Below, in pieces: positions 13,601 to 22,600 of a stretch of 64,000 bases of DNA (positions are counted from its first letter, which is position 1; every line of letters starts with the position of its first letter). Source of the DNA: Misgurnus anguillicaudatus (taxonomy: Eukaryota; Chordata; Actinopteri; Cypriniformes; Cobitidae); NCBI RefSeq assembly GCF_027580225.2, contig NC_073339.2, positions 39,112,501 to 39,176,500 on the forward strand, written 5' to 3'. Made by a program: the position numbers and the translations under genes. The notes beneath the pieces are model-generated. The model was not told the origin of the DNA and did not search any database. It worked only from the letters and a program-made list of their open reading frames with translations.

Positions 13601-16600
13601 CCATCGCAATGTGCATTCTGCAATATTTGCTGTATTTCAATATATCTTGCTCCTCTAATTCACACAACACAACATCTTAAATTCCCACAGGACATTTTGT
13701 CATTATCATATGAAAATGTTAGAAAATAAACAACTGACCTTGTGAAACCTTTCATTTGAGTGCCACTTACTGTATATGCATGACTAAACTGATGGAGGGG
13801 GAAAGCAACAAAAATGCTTCCAGCCTGGGAATTTGTATTCCTGTATCCATTTACGAAGTGGCTAATTTGTGTGAAGTGAAATGTACAAAAACTATTAAAG
13901 CCCCAAACCCAATGTCACTGGGGCCAAAGCAAACTGGAATAAAAAATCTTATATATACAAATTGACTCCTTGTAAAATAGTTATGAATTGCCATGAGATG
14001 GCATTGGCCTGATCCAAAGATTCAAAGCAAGTATTTTTAACAAACGTTAAATAATCTTGTCATCTCATTTGACCCACACCCTTACACAAGACATAAAAGG
14101 CCGTAATTGGGATCAGGGTTGCCAGTATTATCAGCTAACAGCTAATTAACTTTGTAGAGTAACACTTTAGCAGTGAGTTACTAGACCAATTAACCATCGT
14201 GCAATGACACCATTACAGTCATTTTTAACTGAGGGAACTCACACATATACAAATCTGATATATGGTCATAAATATGCTATGAAAACAGTCATTTTTGTGA
14301 TTTACTGTTTTCTACATAATGTAAAGAACATTCTATGAAAATATAACCTTGATATATTTAATTTTGACTTGTTAAGGTCATGTTAAATCAATAATTGAAA
14401 TCAAACGTTGACTAATCTCATAATTAGATTATAAGACTTCAGGGCTCCATACTGCTACTAAATGGTCGCATTTTGCCACCAAAATTTGAGAGTGTGCAAC
14501 TGAATTTTACATCCAGTCGCACATGTGCGACCAGTAAATTTGACCTTTTTTGTGATGTGACACTGAATTTAAAACAGCACATTGTACTTTCTGCATCTAT
14601 CATCAAAGTATTTATTAGTAATACAATGTATTACTTAGTAGAAATGTAATTATTTGGTTAGCATGTTGATTTACGGTGTGTGCCCCTAAATTTTCTGGTT
14701 GCACCCCTAAAATTTTCAGTTGGGGGCCACTGTGCTCCTAGTGAAAAAGATTAGTCTGGAGCCCTGGACTTTAGCCTGGATTTCACAGACAGGGTCACAT
14801 ATGTTACATATATGTACAATAAACCCATGTGGTTTACATGTATTTCCATATTTCAGATTTTAGTACTATGGTAACTTTTCATTGAACTAACACTGTAACA
14901 AAGCAACGATGCAAACAACTTGCATTAATCTTTCAGACTTCTCAGATTCATTCTCTTGTACTTGTAGGATGAAACACAATACATGATACAGTAAGGTCAA
15001 TAAATATGCAGGGTCAATATGGATAACCAGTTTGTCTGTTATATCACAAAAGCATTTAATCAGCTAAGACCGAACAAAGCTCTTATCCTCTGACCTGATG
15101 CCTTCGCTAATGAAGATAGGCCTAATTCATGATGTAACTACAGGAGAGTCAGAGGGGCTGACAATGCTAAATCACATTTGTTTTCTCAAATCTCCAGAAG
15201 TGCTTACACTAATTAAATATTTCGCTCGTAAATATGTTTATGTAAACTTTCAGCATTGAATTTACACTTACAAACATAAATGTAAACAAAAAAACAATAT
15301 CTCTGAATATCTCAGACAATTAACTTATTTGGTTTTAGGCCGCCGTTGTAACTAGGGCTGTGCAAAAATATCGATACAGCTAACTATCGTGAAAATGTTT
15401 TCCACAATAGTGTATCGATATTTCAATCTCTACTATCAATATTTTTAAAACCCCATTAAATCCCTCTGTGTGCATCAAACGACCTCCTCCGCCGCTGCTG
15501 TAGTTGTCGCTGTCCAGTTGTCTGTCTCAGAAGTTAGCGGGAGTGAGAAAATAGCAGAACATTTTAAAACCCCTGCAGCTTTCAAAGCTGACGCGTGAAA
15601 GCACTTTGGCTTTAAAGTTTTTTTTACATTTTTGATACAAAAATAAAAGAAAAAGTATTGCAATGTATCGCAGCATGCAGCGCATTGTATCGTATCGTGA
15701 TACATCATATCAGGGCCCATGTATCGTGATATGTATCGTATCGTGAGGCCCTTGCCAATACCCAGCCCTAATTGTAAGGATGAGCCCAGCCCATTTGGTT
15801 AAAATTTACCCTATGCTGGGTTGTTTTAACCCATTTTGGGGTCAAATTTTCGGGGTTAATTTAACCCAACGGCTGGGCTCGTCCCTTTTTTGACACTGGT
15901 TAAATATAACCCAGCATTTTTTAGAGTAAAGTAGGTCGTAATGTGTACAGAATCTGCTTGTACATACATTTCAAGCTACTGAGGCAACAACACATACCTG
16001 TCCTACAAAACACATGGCAACTGAAAACCATCAACACAACACCAAACTTTGTCTGTCTGAGGTTTTTCCTGATTTTCACAAGACATTTTAGATGCTTTAC
16101 AGTTTGACACGGCTTTTTATATGGTTCTGCCATTCAGAAACATCCAGATCACACCAAAACAAGATTATTATAAATAAGAAAATACAGATAGAGAACAATG
16201 ATTCTGTAACGCAAGAACCACCACACACATCTAGTCAGTCCACACATCTAGGAGTTTTTTTGTGATTGTTGCGGGGAAAATCCTTGATCTTACGGTACGC
16301 TTTCTTAAAAAATGTGATGTCATATGCAAGGTATTTATGCAATTTTATGCGATGAAATTGCGGGAACTTGCCAAAATTGCGTGAACTTGCAAAAACTGTT
16401 TGCAGCTTTTCATTGATGTTCACGTTGCGCTATTACGTCACTTCCTAACATTTTCATGACAACAGGGGACATGGTTGCACATGTGTAAAGTTAATGCAAC
16501 ATTTTTCAACTTTCTGCTAAAATATATATGACTTTTTGTTACGAAAATGCAGGGATTATGAAATCATACAAGCCCCACATGTTTTGCAAGCCGAAATCTG

Positions 16601-19600
16601 CAATTTATGCGGCGAAAGTGCGGCGTATTTAAAAAATGCACCCCCGCATAAAATATGCGGACTTTGGCTGATTATGCCTTGAATCATGTGATCGCATAAT
16701 TGTGTTTTTCTGAAGGGACTGTCTAGTGCATCTTAAGTACTGATTAAGAAAAATATTTTTGTATGTGTCTATACTTTTTTTGGAAAATCCTTCATAGACC
16801 ACCTTAAAATACTACATAACAGATTAAGGACCTTAGTCGTGAAAAACAGCTGAATTTATATTCATATTTTTCCTTAATATGTTGTTGAATTTAACTCTTT
16901 TTCCCTCAGCGGTTTTTTCCCAACCAGCACAATAATTTTTTTATCATTTTTACAAAAGTCATGTGAAAATAGGAAATGAAAGATCCTCTGCTTTCAAACA
17001 AACAAACAAACAAACAAAAACAATGGGGAAAAAAACATTTCATCCTATCTTCATTTGTTTTTATCACATCTCAACTATGGATAAGTTTAGTCAAAAATAC
17101 AAAATTTAGGGCAAAAACCTGAGATAATTGCATTTTTGTACAAGACTTTTGTTAGAGATCCGATTCAGAATGATGATCAAAACATACACATAGTTTTTAC
17201 TGTATTTGAATCAGTGAATGCTTCAGTATTTTATAAGGGGCCAGTCACAGCAAAATCGCTTTAAACGCTTGCAAACGCAAGGCGCGACGCACTGCCTTTT
17301 TAAAAAAACGTGTGCGCTCCTTCAAAAACGCGTGCGCGGCAGGCGGCAAAAAACCGCAAGGTGGTCGGCGCGCATGAACAGCGCGCAAACGCGCCCTGCC
17401 CATAGAATATCATTCAAAAAAGGCGCCTGCCATAAACGCTTTTGGTGTGACTGGCCCCTAAGTTGGGTAAGAGCCAGGTTAATGGCGGAAATACAGATTG
17501 CCGTAAAACCTCGCCAGGAAAGCACCATTGGCAGGGAATGCTTTCTCTTAATTGACAAGATAACTTGTTAATGGCAGGGAAAGAGTTTTAAAAAGTACAC
17601 TTTTGTACCTAAAAGGTGCATATTGGTACCTTAAAGGTACATATGTGTTCCAAAAATAGTTCATAGTTCCTTTTATTTTGAGAGTCAGTGTACAGACGAT
17701 TTTAAGTTATCATTGTAAAGTCATTATCATCTTCGCAATGGGTCTGCTGTTAAACAGAGAGGAAGGTGAAATCAGTAAAAAGCTTAAAGTAACAGACAAC
17801 CAATTTTAGAGACAGAGGCATTTAAGAATTTACACTTAAACTTACAAAACAACAACAAATTCTCCCCCTCTCCCCTTTACATATGGAAAATGAACAACCT
17901 AGCATGCATTTTTGTGCATTTATCTAATTGGAATATCATCACTTTTACAATGCAGAAGACACTTTTATTTAAAAGGTATTAAATCTCAGTGCTTGAAAAT
18001 AATCGGCAGCTAACAAACCTCTTAAGATAACCAATAAAATATTGCTATTATCTGCCTTCCAAATACATGGCTGCACCTTCCATTTTTTCAACATGGCTGA
18101 CGTAAATCTCATAAGTTTGGTCAAAATTTACAATTGTATATTATAATGACTTGCACAACTAATCCTAATCCTGACTAAACCTAAAAATTATTCCAACCAC
18201 TTAAAATCCATAATTCAATTATTAGTCATAGCAGAAGTAACGTAAAATAATATATTTTATCATATATTATTGACAATAACTCACATTCCAGAAAACGTGA
18301 GACAGACAGTTAGGGATTGTTGTTAATAATATTTATGACCATCTCAAAAGTCTGTTTTAGAAGGCAGGACACTTTTGTAAGCACTAAGAGTCTTTTAACT
18401 TTGTTTGCCATCACCCCTTGTAAGCAGTTGCTTCGGGATTACAAAGGATTTCAGCCGGGAATAAGAAACCACAAAATAAACTATGTTTCAGAACACTCCA
18501 TAACTAATGATGGATGGACACAAAAAGAATTGTCACAACATGATACACAAACTATACAAACCTCTAGGTTCCTCCCACAATACCTTGCACCTAACTCTGG
18601 TTTAAAAAAGAACAGGACACCTGTCTATAGTTAGCAGTACTAAAAGGATCACAATCTTATTGGATTAGCCGGAGCTTCAGCTAAAAGAACATCAAAGAGC
18701 ACATGTACTACCCTTCCCTCTGTTAACCTACCTATCAGCTACTGGAACGACTTTAGGGGCCAAAACAAGCAGGAGGGCTCACAATATTTAGGATCAAGAG
18801 CAATCAACTTTACAGTAAATCCCTCCAGAAAAACGCATTATGCGATCGCATGATTCAATGCATAATCAGCCAAACTCCGCATATTTATGAGGGGGACACA
18901 TTTTTTAAAATACGCCGCACTTTCATCATATAAATTGCAGATTTCCGCGCGCAAAATATGCAGGGCTTGCATGATTTCATAATCCCTGCATTTTCGTAGC
19001 AAAAAGTCACATCTCTTTTTGAGAGTTTAGCTGATCATGATAACTGGTCATTATTATCCAAGTGAACACGACTGATTCTCTTCCTCAATGGAACGTCAAA
19101 GCTTTGTTTTCCAGGGACTGAAACTAATCGCGACACTCGCGTCTCCTGGAAATCCGTTTTTTTTTCAACCAATAAAAGACGAATTTGTCATTCTCACAGG
19201 GTTTTCACAAAAGTGTACGAAAAACATCAGACGTTTAGCCAACAGTCTACTCTGTGGGCGTGACGTCTGAGGCTAAGACTACATATCTTAGCAGAAAGTT
19301 GAAAAATGTTGCATTTACTTCAAACCAGGCTTGTGCACAATTCGGAATTTCAGAATTGGCCTCCATTTAATTCATGAATTGGAATTTGAATTTAATTGAC
19401 TCCGCCCTACAGGAAGTTGAATTGGAATTGGAATGGGAATGACAGGAAGTGGAATTAAATTCATGGCAATTCAAAAAAATTCCAGTCACACAACCGAAAG
19501 AATCTCATATACATTCAGTGTCAGAAAAGTTACTTTGGAAAATTGTTTGGCAACCATTTTAAATACTTGGTTAAAGTAAAGCTCTGGGAAACAAAGTCAT

Positions 19601-22600
19601 GTTCCATCGTGTTCCATAAAATAACAATTACAAAAAATCTAACTTAATATTTGTTATGTGACCTAGAGTTTTTAACATTAATTGCTGTGGGAAAACATTT
19701 CCTGTTATGGTAATCTGTACAAGTAGTTCAAACTAATATAATTTATAGAATATGTAATGCAATCATATCTGCCATATAATACTGAAAGCTTCATTTTTAA
19801 CACTTCACTTACTGTATGATATGTATATGAATTTCTTTGAATTGATATTGAATTGCAATTCTGCTTCCTTTAATTCAAATTCGAATTGCAATTCTAGATC
19901 CTGTTTTTGACATCAATTCAAATTCAATTCAAATTCAGGAATTGAATTGGAATTTAGGAGTCATTCTTAATTCAACTCTGAATTGTGCACAAGCCTGCTT
20001 CAAACAAGCGCAGCAATGTCCCCTTTTTTACACGAGGTAAACATCAATGAAAAGCTGCAAACAGTTTTTACAAGTTCCCGCAATTTTTGCAAGTTCCCGC
20101 AATTTCATTGCATAAATATCCCACATATTCCATCAAATTTTTTTAGAAAAAAAAAAGATCAAGGATTTTTGCCCACAACAATCACAAAAAAGTCCACGTT
20201 TTTTCTGGAAGGACTGTAAAGTAAAATATTTCCAGCTACAGTACCTACCAAAGTGTTTGATATACTGAATAATAATTCATAGAGCTAAAAATCATAAATT
20301 TAAGTTACAAACTGTAAGTAAATATCAGGTGCAGTCTAAAAAAAATGCTGCATTAAGTTAAAACAACTTGCTCCAAAAAGACCTATTTCTTGCTTATTTG
20401 TTTATTTGTCTGTACAACCTTTTTACACTACAAAGAACCTTGTAAGATCCTTATTTTTTAAAATTGTACCTGCATGCTTCCATGGAAAGAAAATCTGTTT
20501 AATTCTGTCAAATACAATTAAAAATAGTGGAACGTTTGGATTTTCCTTAGCTTATGCTTTGATTTCAAAAGATTCGAAAGATGATTTCAAATTTTCTGTT
20601 GCTTTCTGGAATCACATTCCCACTTCCCAGTGTGCAGAGGTGATAAGATGATTTAAAATTTCCCAAGCATTGCTTTCTGGAATCAGAGTCTCTGAAGCAA
20701 TCAACTTAAATATAAGACTAATGATTGTGTTTAGGTAATGGCTGTTAATGATCTGGCACATGACCCCGCACAAACAAAAAATGGTTGACTAATTCACCTG
20801 TGTTCCATACTTCTGACAAACTGCATCTGCAAACAACAAATTTGACTCCAGCTGTTTGAAAAAAGCATAGCGTGTTGGTCACTAAGAACAACTTACAGAT
20901 AGACCTCCTAATTTAACATTCATAGATCTGGCAGATGTGATGTTCATTCCATGTCCAAAATGATTTCAATAAGCTCATGTTTAGAAATACTAAGAAAAAA
21001 ATCTAATGAATTATGATATACTGGAATAAAAAAACTGCTAGTCAATTTCCTTATGAAAACAACTATGGTTTCAACATTTCAACTATGGCATTTGTAGTAG
21101 AGCATGTGAGGACTCTGCCATAATCTTGTTTGGTAATTATATCTAGTTTTGTATGGCAGGGTCCTAACAGTAAATGTTTTGTGTGGGAGAACGTGGTTTT
21201 GGTATTGTCATATCAGACCACGCTTTTCTCGTGTCTTGTGACTTTTCCCGCTCCCTTGTATTCTCTTGTCATTGTGACTTTATCCCCGCTCCCTTGCATT
21301 TTCCAGTCTTTGTTTTTATGTCTTGTTTAGTCTAGTGTTCTGTTTTCATGTGTATATATATTTATATATATTTATTTATTTATATATAAATATATTTATG
21401 GTTTTGTCTTGTTTGTACTGTGGTTGTCTTGTGTTTGTATGTGTTTTACAGGTTCACGTGTGCTTCCTCACAGGTGTTCCTGCTCTGTGTGATTGCCTCC
21501 TCTCGTCTTCCTCACCTGTTGCTTGTTATCCTCTCGTTTGCTCTGTGTATTTAATCTCTGTGTGTCTAGTGTGTCTTTGCAAGTTCGTTTTTCATATTTG
21601 TCATTTGTCAAGATTGTCAAGCTTTGTCAAAGTTTGTCTATATACTCGTCTGTCACGGCGTATGTTCTCGCCATTTCTAGCTATGCTAGTTTCTAGTCTT
21701 GTTTTGTGTCTGATTCTAGTTTGTGGATTTATTTCCCTACCCCAGTCTGAGCTCACTGCTACCCGAGAGTTTTCCTGTGGACTCTGATTATTCGACGGCT
21801 CTCTGGACTGTTTCTCTGCTGCCTGTTACGGACTGTCTTCAACCTCTGTTGGATTTATAAACTGGTCTATCTCTTTACGGCGGAGACTCATCGCGGCATT
21901 GTCGCTGTCCACTGGAGAGGTCCTTCATCACTGGAGCTGTCCAGCTTCTCTCATCAGTGTCTCTAACGCTCTCTCTCTCTCCCCCTGCCCGCCGCAGGAT
22001 TTACCCCTGTCCCAGTGGCTAACCCTAACCCCCGTTCGTTGTCTGGCCGGAGCCCGAACGTGTGTGGTTCATCGTTCCGGTGCCTGTGTGTGTTCCCCGT
22101 CTCTGCCGTCTGCCCTGGTGTGGCTTTATGCCCAGACGTGCCATTGTCTGTTTGCTGTCATTATTGTTTAAATAAAACCTTCTGTTAACTGCATTGGGAT
22201 CCTCTGTGTTTTGTGCCTGACAGAGCAACAGTAACCAAAAATGTACAATTGCTTGCTGTAGTTTGACTACAGTTAACACCATGGTTGTTTTTTATAGAGG
22301 AACAATGCCTAAACAGCCAAGTACTTTAAAAACGATACCTGAAATGGGATGGGAATTTCTTGAGACCAGATTATTTGTTTGGAGAAATAATCCTATTTCA
22401 TTTGTTTTCATTAATTCAACCACCAACATATGTCCTCTTTCAAAGCTCAGAAGATTTTTCATCAACTTGTCTCGGATGTTTCATGCAAAGTTAGTGCTGG
22501 GCAAAGATTAATCGCGATTAATCGCATACACAATAAAAGTGGCATATGAGTATGTGCTGTGTGTAATTATTATGTATAAATAAATACACACACATTCATG

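Noticed and set aside
21323..21787. Plus-strand frame of 154 codons rich in Leu, Val, Cys and Phe
   Set aside because: It lies wholly inside the solo LTR and reflects its pyrimidine-rich composition.
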